From Enteractinococcus fodinae (GTDB taxonomy: Bacteria; Actinomycetota; Actinomycetes; Actinomycetales; Micrococcaceae), in NCBI RefSeq assembly GCF_031458395.1, contig NZ_JAVDYJ010000001.1, positions 1,488,001 through 1,552,000 on the forward strand: DNA of 64,000 nucleotides, in the 5' to 3' direction. The notes beneath the pieces were generated by a model, which searched no databases, was not told the DNA's origin, and saw only the letters and a list, made by a program, of their open reading frames with translations. Positions 33,542 through 40,657 of this stretch are shown here, piece after piece. The translations under genes and the position numbers were made by a program. Positions within the stretch are counted from its first letter, which is position 1. Every line of letters starts with the position of its first letter.

Positions 33542-34006
33542 TTAGGTCTCAGCGGCTTCCGATGTAGTAGCCACCCAAACAATGGCCCCTTCAATCTGTT
33601 GGATCACCACCGGTGTTTCCACTGGGATGGGGGTGGGGCTGTAGGTTCGGGCAGACCAAATCTCATTGCCGATCCGCACCATGCCGTGACTAGAAGTGAC
33701 TTCCTCTGTGACCTCACCGATGCGACCAACATACCGGTTGACGCTCCAGGGGGAGGGTCCGGCATCATTCGCCTTGCGTTTGGTATCGAAACTGCGAAGC
33801 CAGAATAATGAGGCAATGGAGATGATCGTCACAATAATAAACTGTACATAGATCGGAGCCCCCAGAACATCCGCGATGATGGCAGTCAACGTGCCGGTAG
33901 CAATCAGTAGAAACGTCATTTCTCCAGTAATTACTTGCGCGCTGACTAAAAGCAGCATCATAATGAGCCAGAATGACCAAAAGTTCTCTACAACCCACTC
34001 AATCAC
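33542..34006 (-). CDS. NfeD-family membrane protein
   Basis: This 154-residue protein has two or three N-terminal membrane helices (FWLIMMLLLVSAQVI; FLLIATGTLTAIIADVLG; IVTIISIASLFWL). The C-terminal OB-fold NfeD domain includes VNRYVGRIGEVTEEV and GMVRIGNEIWSARTY. NfeD proteins are encoded next to stomatin-like genes and are thought to work with them at the membrane. GTG 34006 has GGGAGG upstream. It is the first gene of the NfeD-SPFH pair. Confidence 0.9.
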   Translation of the reverse strand: MIEWVVENFWSFWLIMMLLLVSAQVITGEMTFLLIATGTLTAIIADVLGAPIYVQFIIVTIISIASLFWLRSFDTKRKANDAGPSPWSVNRYVGRIGEVTEEVTSSHGMVRIGNEIWSARTYSPTPIPVETPVVIQQIEGAIVWVATTSEAAET

Positions 34007-34182
34007 GATGGCCTCCCAGACGTATCTTCATGGCTTCAGGATACTGCCTATACGAACCGATTGTCGTCCTAAGCGCTAGAACGCAGGTGGGGTTCAGCTC
34101 GATTAGGCAGCACCTTGCCCACATCGCAGTGACAAACCCGGACAAACAGTCAACCTATGCTGTGTTTTCGCAGACCAGAGCG

Positions 34183-34188
34183 TAAACT
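34183..34188 (+). promoter_or_regulatory. candidate -10 box giving leaderless transcript
   Basis: TAAACT ends exactly 6 nt before ATG 34195, placing +1 on the start codon. There is no Shine-Dalgarno sequence before this gene, which supports leaderless initiation; no clear -35 box is visible. Confidence 0.45.
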
Positions 34189-34194
34189 AGCAGC

Positions 34195-34797
34195 ATGGCC
34201 ACTATTTATACAGCAGAGCTAAATCCCTCAAAACGCGAGTTCGTCACAGCATGGTTGGACAACCAGTTTTGGGGCGGCTCTGGTGAGATTGAACTGATCG
34301 GCACCTACCGTTTCGATGACACCAGCGGAGAAGTCGGTCTAGAAGGGTTCGTCATGCGGCGTGAAGAAAGGATCTTACACTTGCCGGTGACCTATCGAGG
34401 AGCTCCCATAGATGGAGCCGATGACTATCTCATTAGCCAAACTCACCACTCGGTCCTGGGAGACCGCTGGGTATATGATGCCATGGCCGATCCAGTCGGT
34501 ATCCATATGCTGAATCAAGCTTTAGCTGGAGAAATCCAGCAGGCGGAATACCATTTCTATAATGAGGATGGTCAATACCTGGGCTCAGAAGATTCGGCCA
34601 TTACTTTGTATATTCGTGGAGAACTACCCGAGAATTGGGGCACGGTGTCGGTGCATCACGTCCTGGACCATCTAGATGAGGACGGTGGCGAACTCCGTCG
34701 ACTGGTTGGCCGTTGGGAAGATGCCTCAGCAACATTCTTTGAATTGACTCCTGAGCCTGAGCCTCAGACGGCGCCAATTCCCATGATGGACGAGTAA
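34195..34797 (+). CDS. conserved protein with maltokinase N-terminal cap-like domain (CG0192-like)
   Basis: This 200-residue protein begins MATIYTAELNPSKREFVTAW and contains IELIGTYRFDDTSGEVGLEG, RREERILHLPVTYRGAPIDG and HSVLGDRWVYDAMADPVG. These match the CG0192-related/maltokinase N-cap family found in actinobacteria, whose function is unknown. In maltokinases this domain caps the kinase active site; here it stands alone without a kinase domain. A Pro/Glu-rich tail ends the protein. The gene is monocistronic and divergent from the NfeD gene. Confidence 0.75.
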   Translation: MATIYTAELNPSKREFVTAWLDNQFWGGSGEIELIGTYRFDDTSGEVGLEGFVMRREERILHLPVTYRGAPIDGADDYLISQTHHSVLGDRWVYDAMADPVGIHMLNQALAGEIQQAEYHFYNEDGQYLGSEDSAITLYIRGELPENWGTVSVHHVLDHLDEDGGELRRLVGRWEDASATFFELTPEPEPQTAPIPMMDE

Positions 34798-35084
34798 GCA
34801 TTACGTTCGTTCAGAGGACTTCCATAAAACGCCGATAATCTACATTATGTAAAGTTGAGCTTATTTCGCAGCATAGTCAGTCGCTTCTGCAAGCATCAAG
34901 CGCTCCCCTGAGGTTGCCTTCTGGCTTCGTGAACGCTCCACTTCGTTGAGGTAGCTACTCTGCGCGCCTGCGCGACTTTGGTGACCCACAAGACCACAAG
35001 TGTCGTGGTGTGTGACCAATTCGTGGAGATCTGACAAACCCTGCACGTTGTGCCTCAGCCGCGACATTCGGGTAGTCGGCCGAG
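34798..35084. other. intergenic, no gene recognised
   Basis: This 287-bp gap holds an odd-length palindrome TACATTATGTA (about 34839-34849) and a low-scoring minus-strand frame of 68 codons (34861-35067) with no family resemblance. I see no terminator hairpin and no RNA gene. Confidence 0.5.
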
Positions 35085-35720
35085 CTAACCTTCAATAAGT
35101 TGTTCGATTTGAACCGCGAGCCAATATGCCACCTTGCGTGATTCATACCAGTAACCTGCCTGGAGCCGAGAAGACACCGCCTGCTGCGAAACTCCTAGCA
35201 GCTGTGCGGCTTTAGACTGTGATTGGCCAGCGTTAATCATCAAACCGGCCTCTTGCCCCTCGTCGGAACGGCGTCGCTCAATGGCACACAAAAGCTGCAG
35301 CGTCGACTCAACCGGACCGACCTCTGGCGCTTGTTTTGGACCGACGAGGTTGCCATGTCGGAGCAACTCCACATTGACTCCCCCGGGCGCGCGGAGCGCA
35401 CGCGGACCTGAGATCGAGGCTTGTTCTAAAACGCGACCCAGCTCAGAGTCCCCCTCGACATCGACGTTTTTAGATGCACTCAACAACCCGAGGTGTACAC
35501 CCCAGATCGCTGAACGAGCGGCAGACAAGATGAAACCCACAGCTTCATCAGCCGACCATAGACAACCTTGAACTTGGCGCTGGCCTATGGCCTTGAACCC
35601 TGCGACCTCTCCCCCGACGGCGTCAGGGTGATCGTTGAGTGACGCAACCAATTGATTGACGGTCTGCTCCGTCGCCGTTGCGGGGAAAGTATTCGTCAGG
35701 CTTAGAGTCACACACAGCAT
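35085..35720 (-). CDS. SatD-like helix-turn-helix protein
   Basis: This roughly 211-residue protein is of a type found scattered in actinobacteria. The N-terminal two thirds has the pattern DAVGGEVAGFKAIGQRQVQG and SADEAVGFILSAARSAIWGV, resembling SatD-family proteins. The C-terminus is a helix-turn-helix, QSQSKAAQLLGVSQQAVSSR, followed by a helical cap. Compared with relatives the N-terminus (MLCVTLSLTNTF) looks divergent, where MFVVTADQ-type starts are usual. I chose ATG 35720; TTG 35729 is an alternative. Regulation and target are unknown. It is divergent from the DUF3054 gene. Confidence 0.65.
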   Translation of the reverse strand: MLCVTLSLTNTFPATATEQTVNQLVASLNDHPDAVGGEVAGFKAIGQRQVQGCLWSADEAVGFILSAARSAIWGVHLGLLSASKNVDVEGDSELGRVLEQASISGPRALRAPGGVNVELLRHGNLVGPKQAPEVGPVESTLQLLCAIERRRSDEGQEAGLMINAGQSQSKAAQLLGVSQQAVSSRLQAGYWYESRKVAYWLAVQIEQLIEG

Positions 35721-35807
35721 AGTGGACAACCCTAGCTGTTTGTGGCCGTGGAGCTGGCCAATCTCAGGGTGGTGTGTGACACAAGGGGGTGCTGCTCTCC
35801 CCTGGCC

Positions 35808-35813
35808 TAAGCT
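35808..35813 (+). promoter_or_regulatory. candidate -10 box giving leaderless transcript
   Basis: TAAGCT ends 6 nt before ATG 35820, so +1 would coincide with the start codon. No ribosome site and no convincing -35 box are present. Confidence 0.4.
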
Positions 35814-35819
35814 AGAGCT

Positions 35820-36215
35820 ATGAATTCAGAACCTCCGGCAGCCTCGCGCGCCACTGTGATCGGAATGTTAGGACTCGATGCCGCACTCATTGTTATTTTC
35901 GCCATGTTTGGTATCGCATCACATGATGGCAGTCTCAATTTTTTCGGTATTGCCAGGGTGGCTCTCCCCTTCCTTCTCCCCTATGTAGTGTTAACGGCAC
36001 TTATCAAACCCAGTCGGTACATTCATAATGTCTTTCCGGTCGGGGTGGTTTTGTGGCTCGTGACCGTGGCGCTAGGGCCAGTGTTGCGTGCAGTGCTGTT
36101 TAACGACACGTCCGCGATGGCGTTTGTCCTAGTCACAGCCGGGGTTTTAGGAGTGCTTCTCCTTGGTCGACGCAGCATTTCGCATTTGGTCACCAGGCGC
36201 CGTGAGAACGCCTAA
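35820..36215 (+). CDS. DUF3054 family membrane protein
   Basis: This 131-residue integral membrane protein has four hydrophobic segments (about 15-33, 45-62, 72-92, 98-118) and the family-typical IARVALPFLLPYVVLTALIKPS. DUF3054 proteins occur across actinobacteria without a known function. The next gene (Lrp/AsnC-type) starts 29 bp downstream with its own strong ribosome site, so the two may be co-transcribed. Confidence 0.8.
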   Translation: MNSEPPAASRATVIGMLGLDAALIVIFAMFGIASHDGSLNFFGIARVALPFLLPYVVLTALIKPSRYIHNVFPVGVVLWLVTVALGPVLRAVLFNDTSAMAFVLVTAGVLGVLLLGRRSISHLVTRRRENA

Positions 36216-36244
36216 ACTAAGGACAGAACTACCCGAGGAGGACC

Positions 36245-36523
36245 ATGGTTACCGCTTTTGTCATGATTAAGACTGTCACCGACCGTATTCCAGAAGTCGC
36301 CCAAGAACTCGCTGATAAGGACGGCATCACACAGGTGTATTCAGTCACTGGAGCCTGGGATCTTATTGCGATGGTTCGGGTACGTGAATTCGATCAACTT
36401 GAAGACGTGATTTCTGACCGTCTGTCAAAAATCGATGGAGTCGAAGCAACCGAAACTCATCTCGCGTTTCGCGCCTATTCTCGAAGCGACCTCGAAGAAG
36501 GCTTCGCGCTGGGGTTTGACTAA
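36245..36523 (+). CDS. stand-alone Lrp/AsnC ligand-binding (RAM) domain protein
   Basis: This 92-residue protein consists only of the RAM effector domain: VTAFVMIKTVTDRIPEVAQE, VYSVTGAWDLIAMVRV and VEATETHLAFRAYSRSDLEE. The DNA-binding half of Lrp is missing by design, because the length matches the known stand-alone SraA-type family. These proteins bind amino acids and form oligomers that may modulate Lrp proteins. GAGGAGG precedes ATG 36245. Its tail-to-tail neighbour is trpD. Confidence 0.88.
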   Translation: MVTAFVMIKTVTDRIPEVAQELADKDGITQVYSVTGAWDLIAMVRVREFDQLEDVISDRLSKIDGVEATETHLAFRAYSRSDLEEGFALGFD

Positions 36524-36585
36524 ACCTCGCAGAGCCTGCTGCCCCACTTTTCAGCGCTCGTTCGAAGCCTGTGCGAAAAGAGTCT

Positions 36586-37629
36586 CTAACGATCCGCATT
36601 CGGTTCGGGGCGAGAGACTCGCACCCACCTATTAAGCACTTCTTGGGCTGCGCCTGAATCAATCGACTCTTCCGCGCGTTTCATGTTCATGCGCATCCTG
36701 TCGAAGAGGTGACCGGTCGCATCTTTATCGTATGCAGTCAGACCGGCGGCCGTGTTCAGTAATACCGCATCACGGACCGGTCCTTTCTGACCGGCCAGCA
36801 TGTCGCGGATGATGTCAGCGTTATAGGTCCCGTCTCTTCCTGCCAAGGCCGCGACCGAGACCAAGGGTATGTCGAAGTCTGCGGGATGTAAGGTGTACTG
36901 CTCGACGTTGCCGTCTCGAACCTCAAAGATTGTTGACGAGCCGGAGGTGGTAATTTTGTCACGACCGTCGGAGCCACGGAATACCAGGCCCCGCACTCCC
37001 CTATCTGCCAGCACTCCCGCGAGCAGCGGGGCCATCTTTTCAGAAGCGCATCCGAGGGCTTGAGCTTGAGCCCGGACAGGATTAGACAACGGCCCAAGGT
37101 AGTTGAACGCAGTAGGTACACCCAATTGCTTGCGTGCCGGGGCGACGTAGCGCATCGAGGGATGATATTCCTGTGCGAACAGGAATGTAATGCCAGCCTC
37201 TTCCAGGGACTGCTTGGCGCGGGTTTGCGTGAGAGTCAGATCAACGCCCAGCGCCTCGATCACATCGGCAGCACCGGCTGTCGAAGAGGAGCCACGGTTG
37301 CCGTGCTTGACGATCTTAGCGCCGGCTCCGACTGCAACGAGCGACGACATAGTTGATAGATTCACTGTGCCCAGACGATCGCCGCCGGTTCCAACAATGT
37401 CTAAAACATCGGAAGGCAGATCGACTTCCACCGCTTCGTCCAACATTGCATCAGCAAGACCCAAAAGCTCTTCAACCGTTTCACCTTTGGTGGCCAAGGC
37501 CATCAGAAAGCCTGCGATCTGTGCGTCCGTGGCAACACCAGACATCATTTCCTGCATGGCCCAGGCAGCTTGGTCCTGTGTTAAATGCTGTTGCTTTGAA
37601 ACTGCGTTGAGCACCGTGGGCCAATCCAT
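36586..37629 (-). CDS. trpD: anthranilate phosphoribosyltransferase
   Basis: This 347-residue enzyme transfers phosphoribose from PRPP to anthranilate in tryptophan synthesis. The N-terminal helical domain (residues 1-70) is followed by the PRPP-binding loop DIVGTGGDRLGTVNLST, the KHGNRGSSSTAGAAD motif and MRYVAPARKQLGVPTAFNYL. AAGGA precedes ATG 37629. It stands alone rather than in a trp operon, divergent from ctaE, an arrangement also seen in other actinobacteria including mycobacteria. Confidence 0.95.
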   Translation of the reverse strand: MDWPTVLNAVSKQQHLTQDQAAWAMQEMMSGVATDAQIAGFLMALATKGETVEELLGLADAMLDEAVEVDLPSDVLDIVGTGGDRLGTVNLSTMSSLVAVGAGAKIVKHGNRGSSSTAGAADVIEALGVDLTLTQTRAKQSLEEAGITFLFAQEYHPSMRYVAPARKQLGVPTAFNYLGPLSNPVRAQAQALGCASEKMAPLLAGVLADRGVRGLVFRGSDGRDKITTSGSSTIFEVRDGNVEQYTLHPADFDIPLVSVAALAGRDGTYNADIIRDMLAGQKGPVRDAVLLNTAAGLTAYDKDATGHLFDRMRMNMKRAEESIDSGAAQEVLNRWVRVSRPEPNADR

Positions 37630-37939
37630 GAAATACGTCCTTGGGAAAATTCGGTTCCGCTTACCTTGGTCATCCTAATACTCCAGTCAGCAGGCGTCCC
37701 CCAGATAACCTCGTAAGGCCATTGCCGCACCGCAAAACACACCTTCAGCATCGGAATTTCGCTTAACAATTCCGCAACTTTGACAGCCTGTAGAAATGCC
37801 CTCCGACTGAGGTTTATCCCAACGGAATCTGCGTTTTCGCTGGGAATAACGCGGAAGTCGCGTAGACAGGGTCAGATCCGTCACATCAAAAAGACACGCG
37901 CCCGGCAAGTCTCATTGTGAATCTTGGAGAATTTCGGGC
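37630..37939. other. divergent promoter region trpD/ctaE
   Basis: This region of about 310 bp separates trpD and ctaE. It contains the inverted repeat listed separately and short frames on the minus strand that I do not consider genes, including one with several Trp codons that overlaps the trpD start in another frame. No RNA gene is recognisable. Confidence 0.5.
37752..37774. repeat. inverted repeat in trpD/ctaE intergenic region
   Basis: CGGAATT and AATTCCG form 7-bp perfect arms around a 9-nt centre. It lies midway between the divergent trpD and ctaE genes and could be an operator or a small hairpin. Confidence 0.45.
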
Positions 37940-37945
37940 CATAAT
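37940..37945 (+). promoter_or_regulatory. candidate -10 box for ctaE, leaderless
   Basis: CATAAT ends 6 nt before GTG 37952; TTGTGA at 37915 (19-nt spacing) could be the -35. The only purine-rich run, AAGGGG, abuts the start codon too closely for a ribosome site, which favours leaderless initiation. Confidence 0.45.
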
Positions 37946-37951
37946 GAAGGG

Positions 37952-38584
37952 GTGACAACATCAACTCAGACTCTCTCGCATAATCCCACCGGCTTCCCGA
38001 GTCGGCCAAACCTTGCTGCCGTAGGCACCATGGTCTGGCTCTCCTCCGAGGTAATGTTCTTTGGTGGCCTGTTCGCTATGTACTTCACGCTGCGCTCGAC
38101 TTCGCCCACGTTGTGGGAGGAAAATACAGCGTTGCTGGATCCGGTCCTGGCGACCATTAACACTGTCATTCTGGTAATTAGTTCGTTTACCGCTCAGTGG
38201 GGTGTCAAAGCCGCCGTCCAGCTCCGTCCGCGGCGGACAAGTAACAAACTTAAGGACTGGGGTGTTGTGGAATGGTTCGTCGTTTCCTTCATCCTCGGTT
38301 CGATCTTCTTGTCCGTACAGTCCTATGAGTACGCGGTCCTGGTATCCCACGGCGTGACGGTTGCATCCAGCGCCTATGGGTCGGCCTTCTACATCACCAC
38401 TGGCTTCCACGCACTGCACGTGCTGGGCGGGCTGGTTGCGTTCTTGTTCGTAATAGGCCGTGCTTATCTAGCGAAGCGCTTTGGCAACCACGAATCCACG
38501 ATTGCCATTGTGATCTCCTACTACTGGCACTTCGTGGACGTAGTGTGGGTCGCTCTCTGGTTCATCATCTACGTCATTCAGTGA
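37952..38584 (+). CDS. ctaE: cytochrome c oxidase subunit III
   Basis: This 210-residue membrane protein of the aa3 oxidase has five hydrophobic segments and the family stretches VGTMVWLSSEVMFFGGLFAM, FYITTGFHALHVLGGLV and SYYWHFVDVVWVALWFIIY. It stabilises subunit I and holds lipids near the O2 channel. It is separated from ctaCDF and placed ahead of qcrCAB, as in other actinobacteria, so the bc1-aa3 supercomplex subunits are co-expressed. Confidence 0.96.
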   Translation: MTTSTQTLSHNPTGFPSRPNLAAVGTMVWLSSEVMFFGGLFAMYFTLRSTSPTLWEENTALLDPVLATINTVILVISSFTAQWGVKAAVQLRPRRTSNKLKDWGVVEWFVVSFILGSIFLSVQSYEYAVLVSHGVTVASSAYGSAFYITTGFHALHVLGGLVAFLFVIGRAYLAKRFGNHESTIAIVISYYWHFVDVVWVALWFIIYVIQ

Positions 38585-38684
38585 CCTGTCCGGTCCGCCG
38601 GCTCGACATCAATCGCACCCCGAGGTAACCGGAACGGACTTGTCACACCTCATCCGGTTATACGAAACGTAAGGAATCCATAAA

Positions 38685-39488
38685 GTGAAGGCACTCTCTC
38701 AGAACCGCCGCCACCCGATGGTCGGAGTGGCCCTGCTGCTGCTGGGTCTGCTGCTGACCGGAGGTCTCTACTCGCTGGCCTCCAACATCAACTCTGCGTC
38801 GGCATTCTCCGAGGCGGACTACACCAGCGCAGACAACATTGCAGACGGTGAAGCCCTGTTCAACGCCAACTGCGCCTCCTGTCACGGCATCGGAGCTACC
38901 GGCGGTCCCGCTGGTCCATCGCTGGTCGGTGTCGGTGCTGCGTCCGTAGACTTCCAAGTTGGTACCGGTCGCATGCCGCTGCAGATGAGCGGTCCTCAAG
39001 GGGCCCAGAAGCCTGTGCAGTTCAACGAAGAGCAAACTATGCAGATGGCTGCATACGTACACTCCCTCGGCGTTGGTCCATCCATCCCTGAAGATGAGTA
39101 CTTGGATACTGACCATGCCGATGTGAACCTGGCTCGTGGTGGCGACCTGTTCCGTGTGAACTGCGCGATGTGTCACGCCGCTTCAGCAGAAGGTGGCGCC
39201 CTGACCCGCGGTAAGTACGCCCCGACCCTGCACGGCGTTTCAGAAAAGCACATCTATGAGGCCATGGTTACCGGCCCACAGAATATGCCCGTCTTCTCGG
39301 ACACGAACCTGACTCCAGAAGATAAGCGTGACGTCATCGCTTACCTCAAAGAGTTCGAAACCCAGGGTCACCCCGGGGGCGAGAACCTCGGTTCCATTGG
39401 TCCAGTTGCTGAAGGCCTCTTCATCTGGACGGCCGGACTGGGCGTCCTGATTGGTTTCATGGTGTGGATGACCACACGTTCCAACTAA
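38685..39488 (+). CDS. qcrC: cytochrome bc1 diheme cytochrome c subunit
   Basis: This 267-residue protein has an N-terminal membrane helix, two haem c sites (NCASCHGIG and NCAMCHAAS) and a C-terminal membrane anchor (FIWTAGLGVLIGFMVWM). The diheme form replaces both cytochrome c1 and soluble cytochrome c, handing electrons straight to the CuA site of subunit II (ctaC at 46351). GTG 38685 follows AAGGA. It is the first of the qcrCAB run. Confidence 0.96.
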   Translation: MKALSQNRRHPMVGVALLLLGLLLTGGLYSLASNINSASAFSEADYTSADNIADGEALFNANCASCHGIGATGGPAGPSLVGVGAASVDFQVGTGRMPLQMSGPQGAQKPVQFNEEQTMQMAAYVHSLGVGPSIPEDEYLDTDHADVNLARGGDLFRVNCAMCHAASAEGGALTRGKYAPTLHGVSEKHIYEAMVTGPQNMPVFSDTNLTPEDKRDVIAYLKEFETQGHPGGENLGSIGPVAEGLFIWTAGLGVLIGFMVWMTTRSN

Positions 39489-39553
39489 AGACTTATCGCA
39501 TCATCGTCGATTAACAACATCACCAACATCACTCGAGTAAAGGAATCAGATCT

Positions 39554-40657
39554 ATGGGCGAGCAACGCCACGGAGATCCCGGCACACCGGGCACCGTAGA
39601 GCGCGCTGGAGACGATTCGGGTAAATTCGCTATTGAAAACCCGGGATTGCCACCTCACCGGCCACGTACCACGGATGAAGATCCACGTGCAGCCAAGCGC
39701 GCAGAACGCCAGGTTTCTTTCCTGTTCATTCTGTCTATCATCGGTACCCTCCTATTCTTCGTAGGGTACTTCGGCGTCGGACAGTTACCACTCGACGAAA
39801 CGAACATGGACCTCATCCGCGTGCAGAACACGCTGCTCGGACTGGGGACCGCCTTTGCCATGTTGGGCATTGGTATCGGTATCGTTCAGTGGAGCCGCGC
39901 ACTCATGCCAGACCATGAATGGGTTGAAGAACGTGAATCCGTTGCCAACGAAGAAGACCGCTCTGACGCTGTGAGCATCGTCAATGATGTCATTGATGAA
40001 TCACAGATCAAGCGTCGGCCACTTTTGCGCAACACCCTCATCGGTGCTTTGGCAATCGCACCACTTCCAGCAATCGCTATCTTCCGCGACCTGGATAACA
40101 GCGGTAACCAGTCCGATGACCCAGCTCAGAATTTCGGCCCCGAGCGTCTGCGCCATACCATGTGGGATACCGGTACTCGCTTGGTGCGAGATGTGACCGG
40201 CACTCCAATCCGCGCTTCTGACGTCACGATCGGGTCTGCCATCCACGTGGTCCCTGACGGCCTCCTAGACATGCATGATGACATGCTCAACCAAAAGGCC
40301 AAAGCAGTTGTCCTCTTGATGCGCATGAACCCTGAAGACATGAACATCAGCCCTGAGCGGGAAGATTGGCATGTTGACGGCATCGTCGCGTACTCGAAGA
40401 TTTGCACGCACGTCGGATGCCCGATTGCGCTGTATGAGCAGCACACTCACCACCTGTTGTGCCCTTGCCACCAGTCCACTTATGATCTGACTCAGGAAAT
40501 GAAGGTCGTGTTCGGTCCTGCTTCGCACCCGCTGCCGCAGCTGCCGATCACCGTTGACAACGAAGGCTTCTTGGTTGCTCAAAGTGACTTCCTTGAGCCG
40601 GTCGGTCCTGCCTACTGGGAACGTGACCCTAGACCAGCTGAGGAGCGTGAAGCCTAA
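39554..40657 (+). CDS. qcrA: cytochrome bc1 Rieske iron-sulfur subunit
   Basis: This 367-residue actinobacterial Rieske protein has three membrane helices (about 55-75, 85-110 and 160-180) instead of one, then the [2Fe-2S] domain with CTHVGCPIALYEQ and LLCPCHQSTYDL. An Asp/Glu-rich N-terminal extension faces the cytosol. AAAGGA precedes ATG 39554. The stop overlaps the qcrB start (TAATG), so the two are coupled. Confidence 0.96.
   Translation: MGEQRHGDPGTPGTVERAGDDSGKFAIENPGLPPHRPRTTDEDPRAAKRAERQVSFLFILSIIGTLLFFVGYFGVGQLPLDETNMDLIRVQNTLLGLGTAFAMLGIGIGIVQWSRALMPDHEWVEERESVANEEDRSDAVSIVNDVIDESQIKRRPLLRNTLIGALAIAPLPAIAIFRDLDNSGNQSDDPAQNFGPERLRHTMWDTGTRLVRDVTGTPIRASDVTIGSAIHVVPDGLLDMHDDMLNQKAKAVVLLMRMNPEDMNISPEREDWHVDGIVAYSKICTHVGCPIALYEQHTHHLLCPCHQSTYDLTQEMKVVFGPASHPLPQLPITVDNEGFLVAQSDFLEPVGPAYWERDPRPAEEREA

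Noticed and set aside
34861-35067. 68-codon minus-strand frame downstream of the SatD-like gene
   Set aside because: There is no motif and no ribosome site, and a second unrelated frame overlaps it, so it was described as intergenic.
37581-37769. Minus-strand frame with four spaced Trp codons, as a possible trp attenuator leader
   Set aside because: The Trp codons are not consecutive, the frame runs into trpD in a different register, and no terminator hairpin lies between.
37687-37908. 73-codon minus-strand frame containing a CxxC motif
   Set aside because: It lies in the divergent promoter region, lacks a ribosome site and resembles no family.
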